A stretch of 39,314 bases of DNA from an uncultured Rhodospirillaceae bacterium (GTDB lineage Bacteria > Pseudomonadota > Alphaproteobacteria > MPNO01 > UBA2964). The stretch's first letter is position 1, and each line of letters begins with the position of its first letter. Location: assembly GCA_913052165.1 (NCBI GenBank), contig CAJXEC010000009.1:1-39314 (forward strand), read 5' to 3'. The notes under the pieces are model-generated. The model saw only the letters and a program-made list of their open reading frames with translations, was not told the origin of the DNA and ran no database searches. Below, in pieces: positions 8,500-17,061 of this stretch. The position numbers and the translations under genes are program-made.

Positions 8500-9561
8500 C
8501 TACACCATCTCCTCACCACCGCGCCCGGCAAGAACTATAGCCCCCTCATCGGATAGGCGACGTGCCACCGCGACGATACGTTTTTGAGCTTCTTGGACTT
8601 CTGACAGCCGCACAGGCCCAAGCGCTTCCATTTCATCTTTCAGATTGGCCGCTGCCCTCTCTGACATGCAAGAATAAAGCTTGCCTTGAAGTTCTTCGTC
8701 GGCACCCTTCATTGCTAGGCACAAGTCCTCCACCTCAACCGATCGTAACAAAACCTGAAGCGCTTTATCATCCGACATACCTAAATTATCAAAAACAAAC
8801 ATGTTATCTTGAATGGCCGCCATTAGATCCTTGTCATTCTTTCGAATTGCACCCAAAATTCTTTTTTCCATAACCTCTTTGGTAAAATTCATTATCTTGG
8901 CAGCAGCTTTTACACCTCCCACCTGGGTTGAACGGAGATTAGTGTTTGCCTTAAACTTTAGTTGTAAAACATTTTCCAGTTCTTTGATGGCAGAGGGGTC
9001 TACGGTCTCGAGAGTGGCAATACGCTGAATCACTTCTGATTGAAGATTTTCCTCGAGCAGCAACAAGACGTCTGCAGCAAGCCCGACTTCAAGATAGCTC
9101 ATGACTAATGCCACTATTTGAGGGTGCTCATCTTGAATAAGCTCCGCGATAGAGCGAGCGTCCATCCAGTCTAGTATTTCAATGGGTTTTTCACTACTGG
9201 ATGGTGTAATACGACTGAGTACTGATTGAGCCTTATCCTCACCAAGAGCTTTCTCCATAACGTTACGGATGTAGTTTCCTGCGCCAAGACCCAAGCTAGT
9301 TTGTTGTTTGATAACATCAAGAAATTCGTCCAAAACCATATTCACAATTGCTTGGTTAACCCCCTGAACTGAATACATGGCCGCACCAAGAGTTTGTACT
9401 TCCTGGGGGCTAAGAGCTTTCATAACGGCAGCCCCCTCTTCCTCTCCCAAAAGCATCATAAGTATTGCCGACTTTTCTGTACCAGTGAGGGCTTTGAATG
9501 TCTCTTCACTCTCCGTATCGACACGTTCCTCTTCAGAATCATCAATTTGTGGTTCAGCCAT
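8500..9561 (-). CDS. fliG: FliG, rotor torque-transmission protein
   Basis: C-ring protein that contacts the stator and transmits torque. The three domains are visible: an N-terminal FliF-binding domain with LTGTEKSAILMMLLGEEEGAAVMKALSP, a middle domain with the EHPQ motif (QDEHPQIVALVMSYL), and a C-terminal charged torque helix (NDKDLMAAIQDNMFVFDNL). At 353 residues the length is slightly above the usual because of the acidic N-terminus and a short C-terminal tail. It lies 33 bp downstream of fliF and abuts fliH. Confidence 0.97.
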   Translation of the reverse strand: MAEPQIDDSEEERVDTESEETFKALTGTEKSAILMMLLGEEEGAAVMKALSPQEVQTLGAAMYSVQGVNQAIVNMVLDEFLDVIKQQTSLGLGAGNYIRNVMEKALGEDKAQSVLSRITPSSSEKPIEILDWMDARSIAELIQDEHPQIVALVMSYLEVGLAADVLLLLEENLQSEVIQRIATLETVDPSAIKELENVLQLKFKANTNLRSTQVGGVKAAAKIMNFTKEVMEKRILGAIRKNDKDLMAAIQDNMFVFDNLGMSDDKALQVLLRSVEVEDLCLAMKGADEELQGKLYSCMSERAAANLKDEMEALGPVRLSEVQEAQKRIVAVARRLSDEGAIVLAGRGGEEMV

Positions 9562-9594
9562 AATTAAACTCTTTAGCTCTAAGTTTTCAGATTT

Positions 9595-11349
9595 TTATTG
9601 CTGTGCATTTAGATCTTCCTGGATCATTCCTTTAAACACGTTTGATACGCGACCTGCCTCATCAGATACGATCATTCTAATTATTGCGACTTTGTCATCG
9701 TACGTGTTTGCCGTATCAAGCATCTCAGCTGAAATTCCAGAACGCGCTGGTTTAAGTTTATTTTTGATATCTTCAAGTGATTCGCCGGGCTGTACCTCGA
9801 GAGACTGCAATTCCTCGTCTGCCTGCACCAACTCGGCTTGCGCCTGTTGCAAAGTCTGATCGGCCTTTGACGAGAACACAATTCTATTAACCAACGGCTT
9901 AACCACACCCAATGCCAAAACACACATAATGAGAAAGGTCATAAAATTTATCGCGAGATCTTTAACCCAAGGCTCCTGATACCACTCGATTTTAATCGCC
10001 TCAGGGATCATTTCAATGAAGGGCCTCTCAAGTATTACGAGTGTATCTCCTCTTTTCACGTCCAACCCTAGTGCAGAAACAACAAGCTTTTCCAGTGTTT
10101 CTATTTCTTTGGAATTATCCTCAACGATATCTTTCCCTTCGGGCGAGACAGGTGTTGCTTCTTTTTTCATTAAAATCGCAACATTTATTTTCTTAATCTC
10201 TGCCAGTGGTGTTTCCTCTTTAAAAATAGTCCGCGAGAGATCGTAGTTCCTGACCACGTTTTTTCTGGTCGTCACATTCGCGGCAGCATCTCCAACTGCG
10301 CCACCAGAAGAATTTTGTGTTACCTCAGCAACTGCCGGGTCTGATTGGGCTGCTTCGGCAGGAGGTGTATTGCTCACAGCGCCTGGCACCCCAACGGCCT
10401 TTTTCCGAGAGGTTTTTTCATCCATCAATTTTTCACTGCGGACCGCACCACTCTTGGGATCGTAGGTTTCCAGCGATTTGGACTTTTTTGTAAAATCAAG
10501 CGCTACACTTACCTGCACGTTTACATTGCCCGCACCGACAAGGGGGGATAATAGTGATTCTATTCTATTCTTGTACACGTTTTCGACTTTAATCTTATGA
10601 CCAAACTGCTTATCGGTTAGGCGGCTCGCCTCATCGAGCTCATTATTTGAAAGCAGGCGTCCAATTTGGTCGATAACCGCTACATTTTCACGCGCAAGGT
10701 TAGGAATTGAGGATGAGACAAGGTTTACAATAGCAGCAATCTGATCTGTAGTGAGTGTACGCCCCCTCGCCAAATTAACAAAAACAGATGCCTTGGGTGG
10801 CAGTGCATTTCTGGCAAAAACCGAACGCTCCGGGATAGCCAGGTGAACCCTGGCGCTTTTAATTACGTCGATGTTTGAAATTGATTTAGCAAGCTCCACT
10901 TCCTGCGTTTGCTTCAGCTTTATAGACTCCAAAGATCTACTAGCGCCCATGGGTAAATCTTTCAAACCGCTATATCCGTCTGCAACAGTTTGCGGCAAAC
11001 CCTGCGCTGCCAAGCTCATCCTTGAGGAATGATAATCATCGACTGGCACAGTCACCTCTCCGGTCACTGGATCGACGGCTACATCCACGCCCTGGTTTCT
11101 GAGGGCTTCAATTACCTTCGCCTTTTCGGCCTCAGGAAGGGACCCGTATAATGATGTTCTCTCCGGGGTTTGAATTGAAAAATAAATAAATAACCCTATC
11201 GGCAGCAGAACCATTGCTGCCATTGTCGGCAGGGCCCGCTGGACGCTTGGTTGACGAACAAAAGAATTAAAGTTTTTGACTTGCGCCATGACCCCGGACA
11301 ATGGGCCACCCGAGCCATTCACAATCAGATCGTTTGTAGTTGTAGCCAT
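9595..11349 (-). CDS. fliF: FliF, MS-ring protein
   Basis: Builds the inner-membrane MS-ring on which rod, C-ring and export gate assemble. Its 584 residues show a first membrane helix (MAAMVLLPIGLFIYFSI), ring-building motifs of the YscJ/FliF family (ALRNQGVDVAVDPVTGEVTVP and RMSLAAQGLP), the periplasmic beta region, a second membrane helix (FMTFLIMCVLALGVVKPLV) and the C-terminal FliG-binding tail. The ATG at 11347-11349 has an AAGAG ribosome site. Confidence 0.97.
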   Translation of the reverse strand: MATTTNDLIVNGSGGPLSGVMAQVKNFNSFVRQPSVQRALPTMAAMVLLPIGLFIYFSIQTPERTSLYGSLPEAEKAKVIEALRNQGVDVAVDPVTGEVTVPVDDYHSSRMSLAAQGLPQTVADGYSGLKDLPMGASRSLESIKLKQTQEVELAKSISNIDVIKSARVHLAIPERSVFARNALPPKASVFVNLARGRTLTTDQIAAIVNLVSSSIPNLARENVAVIDQIGRLLSNNELDEASRLTDKQFGHKIKVENVYKNRIESLLSPLVGAGNVNVQVSVALDFTKKSKSLETYDPKSGAVRSEKLMDEKTSRKKAVGVPGAVSNTPPAEAAQSDPAVAEVTQNSSGGAVGDAAANVTTRKNVVRNYDLSRTIFKEETPLAEIKKINVAILMKKEATPVSPEGKDIVEDNSKEIETLEKLVVSALGLDVKRGDTLVILERPFIEMIPEAIKIEWYQEPWVKDLAINFMTFLIMCVLALGVVKPLVNRIVFSSKADQTLQQAQAELVQADEELQSLEVQPGESLEDIKNKLKPARSGISAEMLDTANTYDDKVAIIRMIVSDEAGRVSNVFKGMIQEDLNAQQ

Positions 11350-11380
11350 TTATATTTACTCTTTTATAGATACGCGTCTT

Positions 11381-11695
11381 TCAGACAGGCATGTTGATTA
11401 TATCTCGATAAGCGCTAAGAACTTTATTTCGGACATTCAGAACCATATTAAAACCGAGTGAAGAGACCTGCTGCGCAACCATCACCTTGGCTATGCTGCT
11501 TTCCTCCCCGACTTCGTATGACTTTGCGATGGTCTGAGCCTGAACCTGGTCTTCAGACACTTTATCTAAGATCCCTTTGAGATCCTTTATGAACTCATCA
11601 TTTGAATTGCTCGCTGGAACACCTTTAACACTTGGTGAATTTTCCAGCGGTTCGATGGATGGTTTTATCTGAGTTAAATTTACGATTTTTTCCAT
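11381..11695 (-). CDS. fliE: FliE, MS-ring to rod junction protein
   Basis: Connects the MS-ring to the proximal rod and is the first exported rod protein. The 104 residues have a variable N-terminus and the conserved helical C-terminus (DQVQAQTIAKSYEVGEESSIAKVMVAQQVSSLGFNMVLNVRNKVLSAYRDIINMPV). It lies 9 bp after the enhancer-binding regulator gene and 31 bp before fliF, so it is cotranscribed with both. Confidence 0.96.
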   Translation of the reverse strand: MEKIVNLTQIKPSIEPLENSPSVKGVPASNSNDEFIKDLKGILDKVSEDQVQAQTIAKSYEVGEESSIAKVMVAQQVSSLGFNMVLNVRNKVLSAYRDIINMPV

Positions 11696-11704
11696 GACAC
11701 TATC

Positions 11705-12877
11705 CTAAGCCCTTAATTCGTGAGTTGTGGTCTCTAAGGCTGGTACGATTTTTCCGATAGATGGTGATGAATTTAGATAAATATCATCCAGATCAATAAT
11801 CTTATTACTTGAGAGAACGGTTGCCCGCTGAATCACATTTTCCAGTTCCCTAACGTTTCCAGGCCATTCATAAGAACGTAAACATTCTGTAGCTTTCTTT
11901 GTTAGAAACGGTACCTCCCCGTAATCCTTTTGATGTCGCAGCAACATGTGAGCACTCAGAGCAACTATGTCATCTTTCCTGCCAGCTAACGGAAGAGTGG
12001 CAAGGGGAAAAACATTAAGGCGGTAATAAAGGTCCTCTCGAAATCGTCCCTCTCTGACCTCTGTCTGCATATCCCGATTTGAGGTAGCTAAAACTCTTAC
12101 ATCGCAGGGAATTGGTTCAGTCCCACCAACTGGAGTGACCGCCCTCTCTTGAAGCATTCTGAGTAGCTTAGCCTGCAAAGAAAGTGGCATTTCAGATATT
12201 TCATCTAATAGCAGTGTTCCATTATCAGCCGCCCGGAAAATTCCTTTGCTGTGTGATGCAGCCCCTGTAAAGGCTCCCTTAAGGTGACCAAACAACATCG
12301 CTTCAAGCATATGATCCGGTATGGCGGCGCAATTTAAAGCCAGGAATTTCTCATCGGCGCGGTGTGAGTGGTCATGTAAAAAATTCGCAATAACTTCTTT
12401 GCCGGTTCCTGTGGGACCGTTAATGAAAACACCCACATCGGACTGCGCGACCTTCTCGGCGACGTCGAAAAGCTGGACGGAAGCTTTGTCCTCAATCACA
12501 CATCCTTGTTCCCCCGCTGCAAGGCTTGCCAGTAGGCCCAAAATAAACTCCGGACAAAATTTCTTACAGTCTAAATCGGCATGTAAGATTTGTATTCGAC
12601 CGTTTTTTTGGCTTTCTAGCTCGGGTTGGCCCTCCACTTGATTGAACACAATCAACCTCTGGACTCCCTTGCCAACGGCCTCCTCTACAATTTTCGATAC
12701 AGCCTGGCTTGAGGCATTTCTCTGCGTTTGAATCCCACAGAGCAAGGAATTAGACTCTTTTACCGTTCCCTTTGTAACATCCGCTAACCGCTTTTCCTCA
12801 AATTTTACACGCCTTGCATGCATAATTCTGACTAGATCATCCGCTACTGGGAGAGCTGAACTATCAATATAAATCAT
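11705..12877 (-). CDS. Sigma-54 enhancer-binding ATPase lacking a recognisable DNA-binding domain (FleT/FlgR-like)
   Basis: AAA+ activator that remodels sigma-54 RNA polymerase at flagellar promoters. The track start (12910) lies within a -24/-12 promoter; the ATG at 12875-12877 (MIYIDSSALP), with a GAGAGG ribosome site, is used instead, giving 390 residues. Residues 1-125 are divergent with no clear phospho-acceptor receiver. The AAA+ core has Walker A GPTGTGKE (about 152-159), the sigma-54 contact loop GAFTGA (about 200), Walker B LLLDEIS and the WPGNVRELENVIQRA sensor. Only about 30 residues follow, with no Fis-type helix-turn-helix. It opens the fliE operon and probably activates its own promoter. 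Confidence 0.9.
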   Translation of the reverse strand: MIYIDSSALPVADDLVRIMHARRVKFEEKRLADVTKGTVKESNSLLCGIQTQRNASSQAVSKIVEEAVGKGVQRLIVFNQVEGQPELESQKNGRIQILHADLDCKKFCPEFILGLLASLAAGEQGCVIEDKASVQLFDVAEKVAQSDVGVFINGPTGTGKEVIANFLHDHSHRADEKFLALNCAAIPDHMLEAMLFGHLKGAFTGAASHSKGIFRAADNGTLLLDEISEMPLSLQAKLLRMLQERAVTPVGGTEPIPCDVRVLATSNRDMQTEVREGRFREDLYYRLNVFPLATLPLAGRKDDIVALSAHMLLRHQKDYGEVPFLTKKATECLRSYEWPGNVRELENVIQRATVLSSNKIIDLDDIYLNSSPSIGKIVPALETTTHELRA

Positions 12878-12905
12878 TTTTACCTCTCGTATTCGACAGG
12901 CAATA

Positions 12906-12921
12906 AGCAAGCAGCGTGCCA
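12906..12921 (-). promoter_or_regulatory. Sigma-54 (-24/-12) promoter of the regulator-fliE-fliF operon
   Basis: The minus strand reads TGGCACGCTGCTTGCT, a perfect match to TGGCACG-N4-TTGCT. The predicted start of transcription is near 12895, about 18 bp upstream of the chosen ATG at 12877. This is the best sigma-54 site in the window. Confidence 0.9.
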
Positions 12922-13065
12922 GTTAAACAAAAAATCAGTATAAATTAGCCGAATGATTGACGAAAACTTATGAGCCGGCAAGAGATGCCAAGGTAGTAGA
13001 GTAAAGCAATGATAAAAAAACGACATTAGCCCGTTGCCAAAATCAAGAGCTTGTACTTAAACATC

Positions 13066-13079
13066 GACGATAAATCGTC
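13066..13079. repeat. Short dyad upstream of the regulator operon
   Basis: The sequence has 6-bp arms GACGAT and ATCGTC around a 2-bp centre, about 145 bp upstream of the -24 element of the regulator operon. The position would suit an enhancer site, but the arms are short and no second copy was seen near the other sigma-54 promoters. Confidence 0.3.
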
Positions 13080-13147
13080 AAAAACATATCCAATTGGCGG
13101 CTTTTCGTTAGATTGGCGAATTTTCAGCAGATCAGCCCAAAAATATA

Positions 13148-14074
13148 TTAGTTTTTTTCAGTCCTTTGCCGTAGTAAATTCTGAATAAGACTCGATTGAA
13201 ATTCGCTGTCTATATCAAATTTTTCCCTCATAGCGTCTATCATTCGCATCTCCTCGTCGGTTATAATTCCGTCGTCTAGGGCCTTTCGGACTTCTTCCGC
13301 GAAAATTAGTTGTCGTTGATTTATCTGACGGGAAAACGCGGTCGCAACGATCCCCGATAAAAGAGCCACAACGCAGATCCCCGTGAGGGCTGTGAAAACC
13401 GCGATAACCTTTCCTAGCGGAGTTTGAGGTGTAACATCTCCATAGCCCACTGTAGTCAGAGTAATTACTGACCAATAAATAGAGTCAGGGATCGAACCAA
13501 ACTTCTCGGGCTGCACCCCACTCTCAGCAAAATACAAAAGCGTCGAGTTTAGTAAGATAGCAACGGCAAAGATATACAAAGTAGCTAGAAATGGCTTCCG
13601 CTCGACATAAATGGCCTGAAACAAATCTTCAATTGCCGAGTTGTAATGGGATATCTTGAGAATTCTAACGAGCCGAAAAGTCCTTAAAATTCTGAGGTCA
13701 AGACCCGGTAGCAAAATCTGAAGGTAAAACGGCAAAATAGCCAATAGATCAATTATTCCATAAAAGCTAAAGATATATTTTATTCTGCCGCTTTTAAGTT
13801 TACCATTTTGTTCAAATTTTGGACTAGACCAGACTCTTAGCAAGAACTCGATTGTAAATACCGATACAAAAATTATTTCCAGATAGTAAAACCAGCTTTC
13901 ATTTCCCACAAAAATAAAATCAATCGACTCAGCGATCACAACCAGAATATTTAGAATTATGATAATGATTAGGAAATAATCGCACTTTTTACTTATCGGG
14001 TCCGTGCCATCATTCTTCTCAAGAACTTCAAATAAACGAAGTTTCAATTTTTCGCAGTCTTTAATGGAAATCAT
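13148..14074 (-). CDS. Voltage-gated potassium channel
   Basis: Tetrameric six-helix K+ channel of the inner membrane. The 308 residues show S1 (FLIIIIILNILVVIAESI), S2 (LEIIFVSVFTIEFLLRVW), S3 and a clear voltage-sensing S4 with arginines every third residue (LRILRTFRLVRILKI). The pore helix leads into the selectivity filter TVGYGD (about residue 207), followed by S6. The C-terminal 50 residues are a short acidic helical cytoplasmic tail. The ATG at 14072-14074 has a strong AGAGGAG site. It is divergent from flhA with a 66-81 bp shared upstream region and sits inside the flagellar locus. No flagellar role is known to me. Confidence 0.93.
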   Translation of the reverse strand: MISIKDCEKLKLRLFEVLEKNDGTDPISKKCDYFLIIIIILNILVVIAESIDFIFVGNESWFYYLEIIFVSVFTIEFLLRVWSSPKFEQNGKLKSGRIKYIFSFYGIIDLLAILPFYLQILLPGLDLRILRTFRLVRILKISHYNSAIEDLFQAIYVERKPFLATLYIFAVAILLNSTLLYFAESGVQPEKFGSIPDSIYWSVITLTTVGYGDVTPQTPLGKVIAVFTALTGICVVALLSGIVATAFSRQINQRQLIFAEEVRKALDDGIITDEEMRMIDAMREKFDIDSEFQSSLIQNLLRQRTEKN

Positions 14075-14102
14075 TTAACTCCTCTTAAAATCAGGATCCA
14101 TT

Positions 14103-14118
14103 TGGCATATCTTTTGCA
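14103..14118 (+). promoter_or_regulatory. Sigma-54 (-24/-12) promoter of the flhA-flhF-flhG-fliA operon
   Basis: The plus strand reads TGGCATATCTTTTGCA, matching TGGCACG-N4-TTGCA at the key GG and GC positions and across the whole -12 box. Transcription should start near 14130, just upstream of flhA. Confidence 0.82.
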
Positions 14119-14155
14119 TTCCCGCTGACAAACCTTCAAGTTGGAAATAAAGTTC

Positions 14156-16267
14156 ATGGAAGCATTATACAATATACCCGGGATTGGGCGCCTAAGCGAT
14201 TTATTCAGAAATACAATGATGCCCTTGGGTATTCTTGCTGTCGTCATTTTAATGGTCATCCCACTTCCCCCAATAGCTCTGGATGTGTTTTTTGCGACCA
14301 ATATTATGATTGGACTTTTAGTTCTCATGTTGGCGCTGCATACGTTTCGGCCACTCGATTTCTCCAGCTTTCCAACCATCCTCCTGGTGGCTACAGTTTT
14401 AAGGCTCGCTCTAAATGTTGCATCAACAAGAGTTGTGCTCAGCGAGGGTCAGAATGGACCCGGTGCGGCTGGCAGAGTAATTGAAGCCTTCGGTGAATTT
14501 GTGATCGGGGGAAATTTCGCAGTGGGAATCTTTGTATTTACTATCCTCATCATTATTAACCTTATTGTAATTACTAAAGGTGCTGGAAGGGTATCAGAAG
14601 TCTCTGCTCGATTCACTCTCGACTCTATGCCTGGAAAACAAATGGCTATAGACGCTGATATTAATGCAGGAGTGCTTACTCCGGAAGAGGCACTAAAAAA
14701 ACGGGAAGAATTGAGCAAAGAAACTGACTTTTACAGCGCTATGGACGGCGCTACTAAATTCGTAAAAGGAGATGCAATAGCAGCTGTTCTGATATTGGCC
14801 ATCAATATCATAGGGGGCCTGGCTATCGGTATTGGGCAGCACGGACTTCCTTTATCGATCGCAGCAGAGACGTACATTTTGCTCTCCGTTGGAGATGGTT
14901 TAGCAGCAGCGATACCATCTCTCCTGTTATCCATCGGAACAGCAATCATCGTGACGAGGGTTTCTGCCGGGCGTGATATGGCAGAGCAAGTCGCCGAAGA
15001 GATCTCAATTTCTAGAGCCTGGTTCCCTGTTGCCGCTGTACTTGGGCTGTTGGGACTCATTCCGGGTATGCCGAATCTGCTTTTCTTTACTTTTGGAATT
15101 GCGGCAGCGGGAATCGGTTTAATATTGGCGCGTAGGGCAACAAGACAAACCATGGACTTGGATGCCACAACATTATCGGTAGAGGATCCTCCCGACGAGA
15201 GATCGCTTGAAATAAATGAAATCAGTGACAACGCCGCGATATCGGTGGTACTCAGTTTCAGCTTGCTCGATCTTATAAGTGGACAAGACGGGGCCCCTCT
15301 TGCTACCCGTATAGCAACGGTCCGAAAAGAACTTTCCAAAGAGATCGGTTTTGTAGTCCCTCAGGTACGGATCACCGATGACTTATCTCTTACTCAAGAC
15401 ACCTATCGCATTAAAATTGGCCAGATCATTCTCGGGGAGGACACTGTTTATATGGGCAAGAAGCTCGCTCTTCCCTCTCCCGACTCATTAGAAAAAATCG
15501 ATGGCATAAACGTGAAAGACCCAGCTTTCGGAATGGACTCGACATGGATCGAGTCCGATCAGCAAATTGAAGCGGAGGCTGACAACCACGTTGTTGTGGA
15601 TCCCGATGCCATTATTGCGACGCATCTTAGCTCAATTATTAAAAATAATGCCCATGAAGTTCTGGGTCAGGACGACGTACAGGTTTTACTCGATAACTTG
15701 GCAAAAACCTCACCTCATTTGGTAGATTCAGTAATCCCTAAAATCATCAGCCTTGCTAATCTAACCAGCGTTCTCAAACAATTGTTACAAGACCGCATCC
15801 CAATAATCGATCTCAGAAAGATTTTGGAGTTTATATCGAATATTCAGGCAAAAGGCCTCTCCAATGAAGAAATTGCAGAATCGCTTAGACCAGCTCTTGT
15901 AGAACTTTTGATTCAACAAATTGTACCGGTAAACGACGCACTCCCGGTGGTAGTATTTGAATCTGAGATTGAACAACTACTGTTGGCTGCAGCCAACCAA
16001 TTTGATGCCGATGTGTTAATGCTGGATACAAACATGGCTGAAGGTATCGTAACCGAGGTGAACAACGCTCTCGAATCCCAGGCAAATTTAGGTAAGAAGG
16101 GGGTAGTAGTCACTCATGCTGCAGTGCGAAAAAAATTGATGAATTTTCTTGGCATTCATATAAAAGATGTGATTGTTCTTGGGGTTAATGAAATTCCATA
16201 CCGTCGACAACTAGAGGTTATCGCAACGATTGGCAGTAAAGGTGAAACTGCTGAATCAGGACAATAG
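14156..16267 (+). CDS. flhA: FlhA, flagellar export-gate ring protein
   Basis: Nonameric export-gate protein that docks chaperone-substrate complexes. The track uses a TTG at 14141; the ATG at 14156 (MEALYNIPGIGRLSDLF) sits behind a TTGGAAA sequence and gives 703 residues, the family norm. The N-terminal half carries about eight membrane helices. The cytoplasmic loop contains the FHIPEP signature (RFTLDSMPGKQMAIDADINAGVLTPEEALKKREEL), and the C-terminal cytoplasmic domain follows. It is first in the operon with flhF, flhG and fliA. Confidence 0.97.
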   Translation: MEALYNIPGIGRLSDLFRNTMMPLGILAVVILMVIPLPPIALDVFFATNIMIGLLVLMLALHTFRPLDFSSFPTILLVATVLRLALNVASTRVVLSEGQNGPGAAGRVIEAFGEFVIGGNFAVGIFVFTILIIINLIVITKGAGRVSEVSARFTLDSMPGKQMAIDADINAGVLTPEEALKKREELSKETDFYSAMDGATKFVKGDAIAAVLILAINIIGGLAIGIGQHGLPLSIAAETYILLSVGDGLAAAIPSLLLSIGTAIIVTRVSAGRDMAEQVAEEISISRAWFPVAAVLGLLGLIPGMPNLLFFTFGIAAAGIGLILARRATRQTMDLDATTLSVEDPPDERSLEINEISDNAAISVVLSFSLLDLISGQDGAPLATRIATVRKELSKEIGFVVPQVRITDDLSLTQDTYRIKIGQIILGEDTVYMGKKLALPSPDSLEKIDGINVKDPAFGMDSTWIESDQQIEAEADNHVVVDPDAIIATHLSSIIKNNAHEVLGQDDVQVLLDNLAKTSPHLVDSVIPKIISLANLTSVLKQLLQDRIPIIDLRKILEFISNIQAKGLSNEEIAESLRPALVELLIQQIVPVNDALPVVVFESEIEQLLLAAANQFDADVLMLDTNMAEGIVTEVNNALESQANLGKKGVVVTHAAVRKKLMNFLGIHIKDVIVLGVNEIPYRRQLEVIATIGSKGETAESGQ

Positions 16268-16281
16268 GCAGGGAAAATCTC

Positions 16282-17061
16282 ATGACGACGAAAAAATTTA
16301 CATCAGCCAACATAGAAGAAACCCTAGAACAGGTGGCGAGAGAGCTGGGCGAAGATGCTTTTATCATAAAAACTGAAAAAGTAGATGGATTGGTCTCGGT
16401 CACAGCAAGTACCGTGGAGCCAGAGAAAAAACAGCCGATTAATTTAAGTGAGAGTAATCCGGCCGCAAGTGGTTACAAAGTGAATAATTTTCAAAAAATC
16501 ATTAACGATCCAGATCTCGGGGCCACTCTTGTCTTTGGCCAACCGGGATCAGGGAAAACCACCTTCATTAGAAAATTTCTACTGGATCGGAATGATCAAA
16601 ATATTCATTATATTAGACACGGTGAAAACCATCTCTTCGCCAATACTAATTCGGCGATCCTCGCCGGTGTATTAGAGTGTGACTTTTCGTACGGACCGAT
16701 CCGCCGAATGTCGACAATTGATGGTACTACCGTTGTAGAAACTGACATTGAAGATATAGGCCATGGCGAGTCCACATTTTATCGAAGGCTTATAGCCTCT
16801 GGTCAGATACAGAGAGCAATCTATGTAATAGACGCTTTTGAAACCATCCAGCTCCGCCTGATAGAAAAATTTTCGAAAGAACAACTAATGCCGTTTGTTG
16901 TTTACAACAAAAAGGACACAAAACTGAGGAATTATCTCAAACAAAGCTACGTAGATATTATATCGGCGGCTATGCACCGCGACTGCGAAGGTTACCAAAT
17001 TATTGCGGATCATGATAAAATCCAAAGAATGCTTGCCATCAAAACGGCACAGACGGCATGA
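16282..17061 (+). CDS. flhF: Compact, divergent FlhF (flagellar placement GTPase)
   Basis: FlhF is an SRP-type GTPase that determines where the flagellum is built. The first 45 residues match the FlhF N-terminal pattern (KKFTSANIEETLEQVARELGEDAFIIKTEKVDG). A P-loop follows (GQPGSGKTT, about 86-94), and a possible guanine-specificity motif NKKD appears near 208. At 259 residues it is far shorter than usual FlhF (about 400 or more), and the DTAGR-type motif of SRP GTPases is not visible. The gene occupies the FlhF slot and overlaps flhG by 4 bp (ATGA), so the role is probably retained in reduced form. Confidence 0.8.
   Translation: MTTKKFTSANIEETLEQVARELGEDAFIIKTEKVDGLVSVTASTVEPEKKQPINLSESNPAASGYKVNNFQKIINDPDLGATLVFGQPGSGKTTFIRKFLLDRNDQNIHYIRHGENHLFANTNSAILAGVLECDFSYGPIRRMSTIDGTTVVETDIEDIGHGESTFYRRLIASGQIQRAIYVIDAFETIQLRLIEKFSKEQLMPFVVYNKKDTKLRNYLKQSYVDIISAAMHRDCEGYQIIADHDKIQRMLAIKTAQTA

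Noticed and set aside
14731-15339. 202-residue minus-strand ORF antisense to flhA
   Set aside because: It lies wholly inside the well-supported flhA frame, shows Ser/Ala/Ile-rich shadow composition and has no recognisable domain.
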